Shown here: in pieces, positions 1 through 9,457 of the stretch
Layout: every line of letters begins with the position of its first letter
Position numbering within the stretch: position 1 is the stretch's first letter
Assembly (NCBI GenBank): GCA_018240505.1
Contig: JAFEFQ010000245.1
Span: 1-64,000 of the forward strand
Source: Pseudomonadota bacterium
Lineage (GTDB): Bacteria; Pseudomonadota; Gammaproteobacteria; Xanthomonadales; Rhodanobacteraceae
DNA length: 64,000 nucleotides
Reading direction: 5' to 3'
Notes under the pieces: model-generated
What the model saw: the letters and a program-made list of their open reading frames with translations, nothing else
Told to the model about the DNA's origin: nothing
The model's database searches: none
Position numbers and translations under genes: made by a program

Positions 1-26
1 GAAGAGCCGATCTTGTCTAGGATCGG

Positions 27-193
27 GCGCGTCGCCGGAGCGCAGGAACCGGAGTTTCCTCAGATGTAAATGAGGATTACATGCCGCTCCTGCGGCATGC
101 CCTGCGGGCCAGCTGCGCTGTTCGCTCCGGCATCCAGCCTTCGCAGTCCGAGCACCGCCGGCGCGCAACATCGAGCGCAGTAGGTTTTTCGAG
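27..193. repeat. Dispersed palindromic element, copy A
   Basis: The left part (27-55) and right part (147-193) match a second copy at 35659-35755 almost base for base. Shared words include GTCGCCGGAGCGCAGGAACC and CCGAGCACCGCCGGCGCGCA. Between the two parts copy A carries about 65 bp of extra sequence, which begins with a perfect hairpin (ATGCCGC, 4-base loop, GCGGCAT, 81-98). No gene is supported in 1-272. An open frame crosses it into the glycosyltransferase gene, but it is repeat sequence. Confidence 0.75.
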
Positions 194-272
194 GTGCCCA
201 GGCGTAATACGTTTGTCACGCCCGCCCCGCATCGTGAACGCCGTTTCCACGGCGCCCCGCGACCTGCAAGCC

Positions 273-1427
273 ATGCATATCGCCGACATCAGCCTGTTCT
301 TCGCGCCGCATTCGGGCGGGGTAAAGCGCTATCTCCTGGCCAAGCACGCTCATCTGGCGGCGCGCACGGGCGTGCGCCACAGCCTGCTTGTGCCCGGTGC
401 GACGAGCGCGGAGATCGAGCCCGGCATCTTCACCCGCGGCGACTGGAACATCCCCTGCGCGGGCGGCTACCGCGTGCCGCTGCGTCCGGCGCGCTGGCGC
501 CGCGCGCTGGCCGGGCTGCGTCCCGACGTGATCGAGGTCGGCGATCCCTACCATCTGGCCTGGGCCGCACTCGCCGCCGCGCGCGACTGCGGCGCGATGA
601 CGGTCGCGTTCGCCCACTCCGACCTGCCGCGCATGATCGCGAGCCGCTTCGGCCGCCTCGCCGGGCGCGCCGCCGACGCCTACCTGCGCCGGCTGTATTC
701 GCGCTTCGACCTCGTCCAGGCGCCGAGCCGGCTGATCGCGCAGCGCCTGCGCGACAGCGGCATCGCGCGCATCGTCGTGCAGCCGCTCGGCGTCGATGCC
801 GAGGTGTTCCATCCGGCGCGACGCGATGCGGGCCTGCGCGAACAGCTCGGCCTCGACGGCGACGTGCGCCTGTCGATCTTCGCCGGTCGCATGGCGCGCG
901 AGAAGGACGTGCCGCTGCTGCTGCGCACGTTCGCGCGGCTCGGGCCGCGCCATCACCTGATCCTCGTCGGCGGCGAACGGCGCGAGGCGCTGTCGTCGAA
1001 CGCGACGCTGCTGCCCTACGAGCAGGATCCGGCACGCCTCGCGCGCCTGCTCGCGAGCGCCGACGCGCTCGTGCACGCGGGCGCGCAGGAGACCTTCGGC
1101 CTGATCGCGGTCGAGGCGATGGCCTGCGGCCTGCCCGTGATCGGCGTGCGCGCGGGCGCACTGCCCGAACTGATCGACGATTCGGTCGGCGCGCTTGCCG
1201 CGGCCGGCGACGCCGCCTCGCTCGGCGCCGCGATCGAAAAAGTCCATGAAGGCGATGTCGCGGCGCTGGGCCGGCGCGCACGAGCGCGCGTCGAACGGCG
1301 CTATGCCTGGGCCAGCGTGTTCGACCTGCAGCTCGATCGCTATGCGCGGCTGCTGCGCACGCGCGAGTTTCCCGCATTCGACGACGACGGCACGCTCGAA
1401 CCCGTCGACGCGACGAGTCCGCCGTGA
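273..1427 (+). CDS. Glycosyltransferase family 4 protein (GT-B fold)
   Basis: This 384-residue protein is probably a cytoplasmic GT-B glycosyltransferase transferring a sugar from a nucleotide donor to a lipid or glycan acceptor. The N-terminal glycine loop GGVKRY (residues 15-20) and the C-terminal block ETFGLIAVEAMACGLPVIG, with the two glutamates of the family's EX7E signature, are typical of GT4. I start at ATG 273 because homologous-looking sequence begins there; the open frame upstream is a dispersed repeat. Its stop overlaps the GTG of the next gene by 4 nt, so it leads a three-gene unit with a deacetylase-like protein and a flippase. The acceptor cannot be told from sequence. Confidence 0.85.
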   Translation: MHIADISLFFAPHSGGVKRYLLAKHAHLAARTGVRHSLLVPGATSAEIEPGIFTRGDWNIPCAGGYRVPLRPARWRRALAGLRPDVIEVGDPYHLAWAALAAARDCGAMTVAFAHSDLPRMIASRFGRLAGRAADAYLRRLYSRFDLVQAPSRLIAQRLRDSGIARIVVQPLGVDAEVFHPARRDAGLREQLGLDGDVRLSIFAGRMAREKDVPLLLRTFARLGPRHHLILVGGERREALSSNATLLPYEQDPARLARLLASADALVHAGAQETFGLIAVEAMACGLPVIGVRAGALPELIDDSVGALAAAGDAASLGAAIEKVHEGDVAALGRRARARVERRYAWASVFDLQLDRYARLLRTREFPAFDDDGTLEPVDATSPP

Positions 1428-2218
1428 CGCCCGGGCTCTGCGTCGCCGTGCACGACGTCGCGCCGGCGACCTGGCCGCAGTGCGCGCGCCTGCTCGAACT
1501 CGTCGATGCGCTCGGCGCGCCGCCGCTGACCCTGCTCGTCGTGCCGGACTGGCACGCGCAGGGACGCATCGACGCCGCGCCGGAATTCCGCCGCGCGATC
1601 GATGCCCGTATCGAGCGCGGCGACGAGGTCGCGCTGCATGGCTACTTCCATCGCGATGCCGCGCCCGCACCGCGTTCGCCCGGCGCGTGGCTGCGCCGGC
1701 GCGTGCTGACCGCGAGCGAGGGCGAATTCGCCGCAGTCGACGCGCACACCGCCGCAGCGCGCCTGCATGCCGGACTCGATCTGCTGCGCCGCCAGGGTTG
1801 GACCGTCGACGGCTTCGTGCCGCCCGCCTGGCTCGCGAACGCCGCGACGCGCCGCGCGCTGCGGCACACCAATCTGCGCTGGACCTCGACCCACACTGCG
1901 CTGATCGCACTCGACGGCGGCGACGAACGACGCATCGCCGCACCCTGTCTGACCGCCTCGCCGCGCTCGGCCTGGCGGCGTGCGGCAAGCCGCGCCTTCC
2001 TGCGTGCCGGCCTGCACTTGGGCGCGCGCGCGCCGCTCGTGCGCATCGGCCTGCATCCGGCCGATGCCGGGCATGCCGACCTGCTCGCCTGCTGGCGCGA
2101 CGTCCTCGGCGCGCTGCTCGCCGTTCGCCGCGCGACGACGAAGTCGCAGGCCGTGGCCGCCGCCGTTGGCGAAGGCAAATACCGGGACGCCGTCGGACAC
2201 GGCGACGCGGTGCGCTAG
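1424..2218 (+). CDS. DUF2334 / polysaccharide deacetylase-like protein
   Basis: A 264-residue protein that opens with a metal-binding-like HDVAPATW motif (residues 10-17) and has a second signature ALHGYFHRD near residues 71-79, the pattern of NodB-fold deacetylase relatives (DUF2334). It may remove an acyl group from a sugar made by the preceding glycosyltransferase. The start is GTG, overlapping the upstream TGA (GTGA), so translation is probably coupled. The last ~30 residues look low-complexity. There is no signal peptide, so it probably acts in the cytoplasm. The fold is fairly secure; the substrate is inference. Confidence 0.75.
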   Translation: MTPGLCVAVHDVAPATWPQCARLLELVDALGAPPLTLLVVPDWHAQGRIDAAPEFRRAIDARIERGDEVALHGYFHRDAAPAPRSPGAWLRRRVLTASEGEFAAVDAHTAAARLHAGLDLLRRQGWTVDGFVPPAWLANAATRRALRHTNLRWTSTHTALIALDGGDERRIAAPCLTASPRSAWRRAASRAFLRAGLHLGARAPLVRIGLHPADAGHADLLACWRDVLGALLAVRRATTKSQAVAAAVGEGKYRDAVGHGDAVR

Positions 2219-3238
2219 ATGGTACGCCGCGCCGGCACGCTGCTGATCTTCGCCGCGCTGGCCGTCGCCCTGGTCGTGCCGATCTGGCTCGGCGGTCGCC
2301 ATGCCGTGTTCACGAGTTTCGACCTGCCGGCGCATGCCTATCTGTCCATTCTCGCCCTCGTCCTGTTCGGCTGGGCGATGCGCGCGCTCAAGCAATGGCT
2401 GCTGATCGAACGGCTCGGCCTCACCGTCGGCGCCTGGCGCAACTTCGCGATCTCGCTCGCGGTCGACTTCGCCTTCGTCGCCACGCCCGGCGGCGTCGGC
2501 GGCTATGCGGCCGGCATCTGGTACGTGCGCGGCATCGGCGGCTCGTATGCGCAGGCGACCGCGATCTCGGCCGCCGACCAGGTGCTCGACCTGATGTTCT
2601 TCGCGATCGCGATGCCGGTGGCGGCACTGTGCCTGTCGCAGAGTTCGCAACTGTCGCCGCTGCTCGCGCACGGCGCGGCGTTCGGCGGCCTGGTCGCGCT
2701 CGCGCTGCTCGTCGCGCTCGTGCTCGCACGGCGGCCGCTCGGCGCGTGGTTCTTCGGCGCGCATGGGCCGATCGAACGCATCGGCTTCCTGCACCGGCGC
2801 CGCGACGCGCTGCGCGGTTTCGTCGGGAACGTGCTCGCGCAGACGCGGATCCTCATGCGCGGCTCGCCGGCCTGGTTCGCCCTGGCGTTCGCCTCGACCG
2901 CGGTGCAGTGGCTCGCGCGCTACGGCGTGCTCTGGCTCATCCTCGTGCAGCTAGCCGCGCAGGTACCGTTCTCGCTCGTGCTGCTGCTGCAGGGCGTCGT
3001 GCTGCATGTCGCGCAATGGACCGGCGTGCCGGCAGGCGGCGGCAGCGCCGACCTCGGCCTCGCCGCAACGCTGGCGCCGTTCGTCGCGACCGCGACGATC
3101 GCCAGCGCCCTGCTGCTGTGGCGCATCGCGACGCTGTACATGAGCCTGATCGCCGGCGTCGTTTCGATCACCGCGCTGCGCTGGGTGAATTCAAAGAAAA
3201 ACAATTTGGCCACGGATTACGCGGATGAACACGGATAA
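2219..3238 (+). CDS. Flippase-like integral membrane protein (LPG synthase TM / UPF0104 family)
   Basis: A 339-residue polytopic protein with about eight hydrophobic helices and the glycine-rich TPGGVGGYAAG segment typical of the lysylphosphatidylglycerol synthase membrane/flippase family. Members move or bind lipid-linked substrates in the inner membrane. ATG 2219 directly follows the TAG of the upstream gene, so it belongs to that operon. The last ~13 residues are unusual: they are encoded by the left arm of a palindromic element (3213-3235), which also supplies the stop codon. The native C-terminus was therefore probably replaced or extended when the element arrived. Confidence 0.8.
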   Translation: MVRRAGTLLIFAALAVALVVPIWLGGRHAVFTSFDLPAHAYLSILALVLFGWAMRALKQWLLIERLGLTVGAWRNFAISLAVDFAFVATPGGVGGYAAGIWYVRGIGGSYAQATAISAADQVLDLMFFAIAMPVAALCLSQSSQLSPLLAHGAAFGGLVALALLVALVLARRPLGAWFFGAHGPIERIGFLHRRRDALRGFVGNVLAQTRILMRGSPAWFALAFASTAVQWLARYGVLWLILVQLAAQVPFSLVLLLQGVVLHVAQWTGVPAGGGSADLGLAATLAPFVATATIASALLLWRIATLYMSLIAGVVSITALRWVNSKKNNLATDYADEHG

Positions 3239-3284
3239 AAGCAGATTCAGGAATTTTCCTGTCCGTGTTCATCCGCGCAATCCG
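3213..3284. repeat. Inverted repeat between convergent genes, overlapping a gene end
   Basis: Two 23-nt arms, 3213-3235 and 3262-3284, are reverse complements with a single mismatch (core GCGGATGAACACGGA). The spacer is 26 nt and A/T-rich. The left arm codes for the flippase C-terminus. The element lies between the flippase (+) and the GT2 gene (-), where its hairpin could end transcription from both sides. Confidence 0.85.
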
Positions 3285-3300
3285 CGATCGAAGAAGTTTT

Positions 3301-4089
3301 TCACGACGCCGGTACATCGACCACGATCGGCGGCACCGTGCGCGAACGGCGCAGGTTGCCGAGCATGAGGCCGCCGCGCAGCAGGCGGCCGGCGATCATG
3401 CGCGTGATGCGGGTGACGTCGCGGAACGGCTTGAAGTGGCTCGCGCGACGCTCCTCCTCGTAGCTGGCCTTGATCGGCACCGAGACGGCGCGGATTCCGC
3501 GTGCGGCGCATTCGATCAGGATCTCGCTCTCGAACACGAAACCGTCGTGCGGCAGCGCGAGCGCGGTCTCGATCGCGGCGCGCGGGTAGTAGCGCTGGCC
3601 GCTCTGCGAGTCGACGATGCGCTGGCCGCAGGCCCACGACACCCAGAAATCGGCCTGCTCGTTGCCGAAGCGGTTCTTGTCCGGCTGCGCGTCGCGGCCG
3701 AGCAGGCGCGCGCCGATGACGATGTGGTTCGGGTACTGCGCCGCGGCGGCGAGCAGGCGCGGCAGGTCGGCCGCGTCGTGCTGGCCGTCGCCGTCCATGG
3801 TCAGCACGCCGTCGGCGCCGAGCTCGAGCGCGCGCTGGAAGCCGTCGCGCAGCGCCTTCGCCTTGCCTTGCGGTGTCGCGTGGCGGATGCGTTCCACCCG
3901 CAGATCGGCGACGACCTCGCTGGTGCGGTCGCTCGATCCGTCGTCGACCACGACCACGCTCGCGCAATACCGCAGCGCGGACTCGACCACGCCGCGAATC
4001 GCGCGTTCCTCGTTCAGCGCCGGAATCACGACGACGCCGGCGACCGCCGCGCGCGCGTCCTGGGCTGCCTGATATTGCTCCCCGGTCAA
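3301..4089 (-). CDS. Glycosyltransferase family 2 (dolichyl-phosphate mannose synthase-like)
   Basis: A 262-residue GT-A enzyme. VVVIPALNEERAI at residues 18-30 opens the nucleotide-binding fold, VVVDDGSSDRTSEV carries the first acidic pair, and LTMDGDGQHD is the DXD-type metal motif of polyprenyl-phosphate sugar transferases. No large C-terminal membrane domain is present. The start is a TTG that overlaps the upstream stop by 4 nt (TTGA), making it the third gene of a tightly coupled triad with two ketosynthase-family proteins. A glycosylated lipid or polyketide-like product would fit, but that is inference. Confidence 0.85.
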   Translation of the reverse strand: MTGEQYQAAQDARAAVAGVVVIPALNEERAIRGVVESALRYCASVVVVDDGSSDRTSEVVADLRVERIRHATPQGKAKALRDGFQRALELGADGVLTMDGDGQHDAADLPRLLAAAAQYPNHIVIGARLLGRDAQPDKNRFGNEQADFWVSWACGQRIVDSQSGQRYYPRAAIETALALPHDGFVFESEILIECAARGIRAVSVPIKASYEEERRASHFKPFRDVTRITRMIAGRLLRGGLMLGNLRRSRTVPPIVVDVPAS

Positions 4090-4889
4090 AACGAAATCTC
4101 CAGATGCAGTGCCGATGCCGGCAAGTCTTGGTCGGCATGCAGGGCGAAGTCAAACCCCGCGGCTTCGCCGCGCGCCAACGCGGCCAGCAGCGGCAGGCTC
4201 GCCGCGGCCGGATTGCGCTCGCGCAAAGCGTGCAGCGCGGCCGGCAGCGGCGCAAGTTCCGCCGCCGCATCGCCGCGCAATTGCAGGCGCAGGCGCGCGA
4301 TCGGGCGTGCCGCGGCGGGCGCGAGCACGAAGGCGACGCCGAACGGCGCGTCGCAGTCGATGACCGCGGCCAGCGGCCCGGTCGCGGCAACGTCGAAGGC
4401 GACGTAGAGCGCCGGTTTCGCTTCGCTCGCGGCCATCACAGCCGCTTCGAGCAGGCCGGCGGCGAACGTGGCGCGGCCGGCGCTCAACGCAGTCGACGAG
4501 GCCATGCAGCCGGAAGCGATCGTCCAGTAGCCGGCCGGGGCGTTGTGCACCGAGTTGTGGAATTTGGTCGGCGACAGTTCGAGCGGCGCGTGCGCGAGCA
4601 CGGAGCAGAGATAGTCGTTGATCGCGAGATCGCCATAGGCCGAGGCGAAGACGTTCTGCAGGTCGCGCGGCGCATGCCCGGCCATCGCGCAGGCCTGCTC
4701 GGCGACCGCGAGCGCGAGCAGCACCGAGTCGGGCGCGCGCCGGCGCTCGTTCGGCGACAACGACACCGGCGCGGGGCGCGCGAACGGCGCCGGCGCGCCG
4801 CGCAACGCCACGCGCGCCGCCGCCCAGTCGGCCATGCCGGGCGCGCAAACGCCGATGCCTTCGATCGCGAGTTCCAGCACCGCGCTCAC
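4086..4889 (-). CDS. Beta-ketoacyl synthase-like protein (N-terminal domain only)
   Basis: A 267-residue protein resembling the short ketoacyl-synthase-like subunits of aryl polyene and related fatty-acid/polyketide clusters. It keeps a thiolase-fold block around SGCMASSTALSAG, where the cysteine sits in the usual nucleophile region. It is too short to carry the C-terminal half with the two catalytic histidines, so it probably serves as a chain-length or partner subunit of the adjacent full-length synthase. The GTG start overlaps the upstream TGA by 4 nt, and its own stop overlaps the GT2 start, so all three genes should be co-translated. Confidence 0.75.
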   Translation of the reverse strand: MSAVLELAIEGIGVCAPGMADWAAARVALRGAPAPFARPAPVSLSPNERRRAPDSVLLALAVAEQACAMAGHAPRDLQNVFASAYGDLAINDYLCSVLAHAPLELSPTKFHNSVHNAPAGYWTIASGCMASSTALSAGRATFAAGLLEAAVMAASEAKPALYVAFDVAATGPLAAVIDCDAPFGVAFVLAPAAARPIARLRLQLRGDAAAELAPLPAALHALRERNPAAASLPLLAALARGEAAGFDFALHADQDLPASALHLEISF

Positions 4890-6118
4890 GCCGCGTCTCC
4901 GCGCGCGAAGGCGAGGCAGCAGTTGTTGCCGCCGAAGCCGAACGAGTTCGACAGCGCGATGCGCATGTCGGCTTCGCCGTTGTCGATGCGGATCTGCGGG
5001 CCGCAGGCCGGATCGAGCTCGCGCGTGTTCAAGGTGCCCGGCACGAGGCCGCGCTCGAGCGCGATCAGCGTGATCGTCGCCTCGAGGATGCCGGCCGCGC
5101 CGAGCGTATGCCCGCTCCAGCCCTTGGTCGAGCTCGCGCGCGTCGTCGCCGGAAAGCGGCGCGCGATCAGCGCCGCCTCGACCTCGTCGTTCTGCCTGCT
5201 CGCCGTGCCGTGCAGGTTGATGTAGTCGACCTGCTGCGGAGCGATGCCGGCGCGCGCCAGCGCGTCGTCGAGCGCACACTCGGCGCCGAGCCCCTGCGGA
5301 TGCGGCGCGGACATGTGGTGCGCGTCGCTCGCCTCGCCGTAGCCGAGCAGCAGATTCGTTCCTTTCTCCACTTTTCCATTTTGCGGCATGCGCTCGAGGA
5401 TCGCGAAGCCCGCCGCCTCGCCGAGCGAGAGGCCGCGGCGGTCGGCGTCGAACGGGCGGCATTCCTCGCCGGAAACGAGCTGCAGCGAATTGAAGCCGAA
5501 CAGCACGCTGTCGCACAGCGTGTCCACGCCGCCGACGATCGCCGCGTCGGCCAGGCCCAGGCGCAGCAGGCGCTCGGCGCTGGCGAATACCTTCGCGCTC
5601 GACGAACAGGCCGTCGCAATCGTCAGGTTCGGCCCGGACAGGCCCAGCGCATGCGCGGCGAACAGGCCCAGCGCATGCGGCTGGTGGATCGCTGCACGGC
5701 GCTGCGCGGCGGGAAAGCGCCCATCCGCATCGAGTTCGCGGTAGGCACGCTCGGTTTCGCCGATGCTCGAGGTCGAAGTGCCGAGCAAGAGCGCGACGCG
5801 CGCGGCGCCGTGACGCTCGCGCAGCGCGTGCGCGCGCTCGAGGAATCCGTCCTGGCCGAGGCCGAGCCAGGCCAGGCGGTGGTTGCGCGAGTCGAAGGCG
5901 GCGAGCGCCGCGGGCAGGCGCAGGTCTTCCAGGCCGGCGACGCGCCCGATCTTGCACGCCAGCGGCTGCGCCGAGAACGAATTCGCGCTCAGCCCGCCGG
6001 CACGCGTTTCCAGCGCGCGCGCGATCGCGTCCAGCCCGCGCCCGGCGGCGCAAGTGGCGGTATAGGCGGTGATGGCGAGCGGCGCAATGCGGGCTGGCAA
6101 GCGGAAAGGTCGAAACAA
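4886..6118 (-). CDS. Beta-ketoacyl-ACP synthase (FabF-like)
   Basis: A 410-residue condensing enzyme that extends an acyl-ACP by two carbons. The full triad is visible: Cys171 in TATACSSSAK, His303 in NLHGTAS and His337 in TKGWSGHTLGAAG, with Lys332 just before it and the NSFGFGGNN loop near residues 391-399. The sequence is divergent from housekeeping FabF, and the gene sits with a truncated ketosynthase partner and a GT2 glycosyltransferase. This favours a specialised lipid or polyene pathway over bulk fatty-acid synthesis. No ACP, dehydratase or reductase gene is nearby, so those steps must be supplied from elsewhere. It is divergent from hemF, 140 bp away. Confidence 0.85.
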   Translation of the reverse strand: MFRPFRLPARIAPLAITAYTATCAAGRGLDAIARALETRAGGLSANSFSAQPLACKIGRVAGLEDLRLPAALAAFDSRNHRLAWLGLGQDGFLERAHALRERHGAARVALLLGTSTSSIGETERAYRELDADGRFPAAQRRAAIHQPHALGLFAAHALGLSGPNLTIATACSSSAKVFASAERLLRLGLADAAIVGGVDTLCDSVLFGFNSLQLVSGEECRPFDADRRGLSLGEAAGFAILERMPQNGKVEKGTNLLLGYGEASDAHHMSAPHPQGLGAECALDDALARAGIAPQQVDYINLHGTASRQNDEVEAALIARRFPATTRASSTKGWSGHTLGAAGILEATITLIALERGLVPGTLNTRELDPACGPQIRIDNGEADMRIALSNSFGFGGNNCCLAFARGDAA

Positions 6119-6138
6119 AATACGAGGACAAAGTATAG

Positions 6139-7263
<1,125 letters not shown>

Positions 7264-7290
7264 GCGCGGATCGTCGCGCCCGGCGTGCCG

Positions 7291-7794
7291 CTACGCCAGC
7301 GGCGGGATCGTCAGCGGCTGTGCCAGCCCGCGCTCGTCGCAGTTCGCGCCGGGACCGGCGCGATCGACGACGAGGAAATCGCCGGCCTCGCCGAGCGCGA
7401 GCAGCGGGTGGTGCCAGACGCCCGCGGCGTAGTTGACGCCCTGGTCGCCGCGCGCGAGGAACACGCGCACGTCGGCGTCGGCGAACGTTTCCCCGCGCGC
7501 CGCGACGGCGACGAGGTACGGCCGCCGGTTCAGTGGCATGAAGGCCTGGCTGCCGAGCGGATGGCGTTCGAGCATCGCGATCGCGAACGGCAGCGCGCGC
7601 GGCTGGGCGCGGAAGATGCTGACGATCGCGCGTCCAGCGGCGTCGACCTCGATGTTGGCGAGGTCGTGATAGCGCTCGGTCGTGCCGCCGTTGATCGGGA
7701 AATGGCGCGCGGCGTCGCTCGCTTCGATCACGTCGCCGAACGGCGCGAAAGCCTCGCGCGTGAGCGGCTCGATCTTCGCGATGCGGGTGCTCAC
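7291..7794 (-). CDS. allA: Ureidoglycolate lyase
   Basis: Cleaves ureidoglycolate to glyoxylate and urea, the last step of the allantoate route. The 167-residue length fits. Family features include [12 protein letters not shown] near the N-terminus, the [27 protein letters not shown] core, and the cupin-like [15 protein letters not shown] segment that holds metal-site histidines. The GTG start overlaps the stop of the upstream allantoicase gene by 4 nt, so the two enzymes for successive steps are translationally coupled. It converges on hemF. Confidence 0.93.
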   Translation of the reverse strand: MSTRIAKIEPLTREAFAPFGDVIEASDAARHFPINGGTTERYHDLANIEVDAAGRAIVSIFRAQPRALPFAIAMLERHPLGSQAFMPLNRRPYLVAVAARGETFADADVRVFLARGDQGVNYAAGVWHHPLLALGEAGDFLVVDRAGPGANCDERGLAQPLTIPPLA

Positions 7795-8828
7795 TTCGCG
7801 AGCCGCCCCCACAGGCGCAGGCGCGACACGCCGCCGTCGGGGAAGATGTTGAAGCGGACATGCGTGATCGGGCCGAGCGCGGCGATCCCGTTCGCGAAAT
7901 GGTGCTCGGCGTCCATCGCCAGTTTCTGTTCTGGCAGCAGCACCGGCCAGAACATGCTCTGCGTGATCAGCGAAGACTCGGTGCCGCCCTCGACGCACGC
8001 GGCCTGGATCGAGCAGCGATCGGGATAGTTGCCCTTGAAGTGCGCGGTGTCGACGTCGATCTTCTCGATCACGCCCGGCGCGGCCAGCGCGATCAGGCAC
8101 CAGTCGTTGCCGGGTTCGCGTCGGCGCCGCGTTTCCCAGCCGTCGCCCATGTCGAGGCCGCGCCCGGGCAGCAGCAGGTTCGCCGCCGCGCCGAAATGCG
8201 CGTCGTTCCAGGCCACGGCGCGGCCGCCGTTCTCGAGTGCGATCAAGTCATGCTGTGTGGACGCGTCGCCCGCATCGAATGCGCCGACCACATGGCCGTA
8301 CACGCGCAGGCGCGCGACGCCGCCATCGGGATAGATGTGCACGCGCAGGTGCGAGAAGACGCCGTCGTTCGCGACCTCGACGAGATGATGACTGTTGCCT
8401 TTGAGCGCGGTCGCGGCGAGCACCGGCGTCCATGTGGCCTGCTTCAGCGCTTCCGCATCGTCGCTGGCCGAGAGCGTGCCCTCGATCGAGATCGCGGGCG
8501 CGTAGTTGCCGGTGAAGTGGCTCGTGTCGATGTCGAAGCCGGCGATGCGGCCGCGCCGGCCGAGCTTGACGATCGCCCAGTCGTGGCCGGCCGTACGCTT
8601 GCGCCGCGTCTCCCATCCGTCCATCCACTTGCCGTTGGCGTCGTACTTGCCCGGCACGAACACGGCCGGTTGCGGATCGAGCATGCGCGAGAGCGGGGCG
8701 AAGAATTCGTCCGAAGCGCAGATTGCGGCGGCGCCGATGCGCGGATTGGCGAGGTCGGTCGCACGTCGCGCCCAGTCGGGCAGTTCGATTCCCGCCGCCA
8801 CGATTGCGGCGCCTGAGGTTGGGGCCAT
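7791..8828 (-). CDS. alc: Allantoicase
   Basis: Hydrolyses allantoate to ureidoglycolate and urea. The 345-residue protein is an internal duplication of the allantoicase repeat: DGWETRRKR...[10 protein letters not shown]...[15 protein letters not shown] in the first half is echoed by [20 protein letters not shown]...[14 protein letters not shown] in the second. ATG 8828 gives the family's usual N-terminus. It leads the alc-allA pair and is divergent from uraD; the 94-bp gap between must hold promoters for both, although I see no clear operator. Confidence 0.94.
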   Translation of the reverse strand: MAPTSGAAIVAAGIELPDWARRATDLANPRIGAAAICASDEFFAPLSRMLDPQPAVFVPGKYDANGKWMDGWETRRKRTAGHDWAIVKLGRRGRIAGFDIDTSHFTGNYAPAISIEGTLSASDDAEALKQATWTPVLAATALKGNSHHLVEVANDGVFSHLRVHIYPDGGVARLRVYGHVVGAFDAGDASTQHDLIALENGGRAVAWNDAHFGAAANLLLPGRGLDMGDGWETRRRREPGNDWCLIALAAPGVIEKIDVDTAHFKGNYPDRCSIQAACVEGGTESSLITQSMFWPVLLPEQKLAMDAEHHFANGIAALGPITHVRFNIFPDGGVSRLRLWGRLAK

Positions 8829-8922
8829 GTCCGTTTTTCCTGTTCAGTTCGAAACGATTGTAGAAAAACCGCGGCGCCAACAAAATGCCCACTGGTTTGC
8901 GCAGGCGCCGAACGACACGACG

Positions 8923-9432
8923 ATGGACCTCGACACCCTCAACCGGCTATCCGCCGGCGAATTTGCCGAAACGCTGGGCGGCATCTACGAACACTCGCCG
9001 TGGATCGCTGCCGCGGCGCATGCGCGCGCGCCGTTCGCCGATGCCGACGCGCTCGTCGCGGCCTTGCGCGAGGCCGTGACGCAGGCGCCGCAGGCGCGCC
9101 AGCTCGCCCTGCTGCGCGCGCACCCTGAGCTGGCCGGCAAGGAAGCGGCGAGCGGCACGCTGACCGCGCATTCGGGCGAGGAACAGAAAGGCGCCGGGCT
9201 GACCAATCTGAGCGCCGCCGAGAAAGCCGAACTGGCCGATCTCAACCGCCGCTATCGCGACAAGTTCGGCTTCCCGTTCATCATCGCCGTGCGCCACCAC
9301 ACCCGATCGGGCATCCTCGCCGAGTTGCGCCGCCGCGCCGCGGGCGAGGATGCGGCGCGCGAATTCGCCACCTGCCTCGATCAAGTGCACGAGATCGCGA
9401 GGCTGCGCCTCGCGGCGCTGCTGGCAGGCTGA
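8923..9432 (+). CDS. uraD: OHCU decarboxylase
   Basis: Decarboxylates 2-oxo-4-hydroxy-4-carboxy-5-ureidoimidazoline to S-allantoin, following urate oxidase and HIU hydrolase. It has 169 residues. The family hallmark LLRAHPELAGKEA (catalytic-site histidine), then SGEEQKGAGLTNL, NRRYRDKFGFPFIIAVR and the C-terminal EIARLRL are all present. ATG 8923 is chosen because MDLDTLNRLSAGEF matches the family start; an upstream in-frame ATG would lie in the promoter region shared with alc. Upstream uricase or xanthine dehydrogenase genes are not in this window. Confidence 0.93.
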   Translation: MDLDTLNRLSAGEFAETLGGIYEHSPWIAAAAHARAPFADADALVAALREAVTQAPQARQLALLRAHPELAGKEAASGTLTAHSGEEQKGAGLTNLSAAEKAELADLNRRYRDKFGFPFIIAVRHHTRSGILAELRRRAAGEDAAREFATCLDQVHEIARLRLAALLAG

Positions 9433-9457
9433 TGCCGGTCGTCGGGTGAACAAGAGC

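Noticed and set aside
216-1988. 590-codon open frame on the minus strand
   Set aside because: It is antisense to the glycosyltransferase and deacetylase-like genes, very rich in Arg and Ala, and shows no family motifs; a GC-rich shadow frame.
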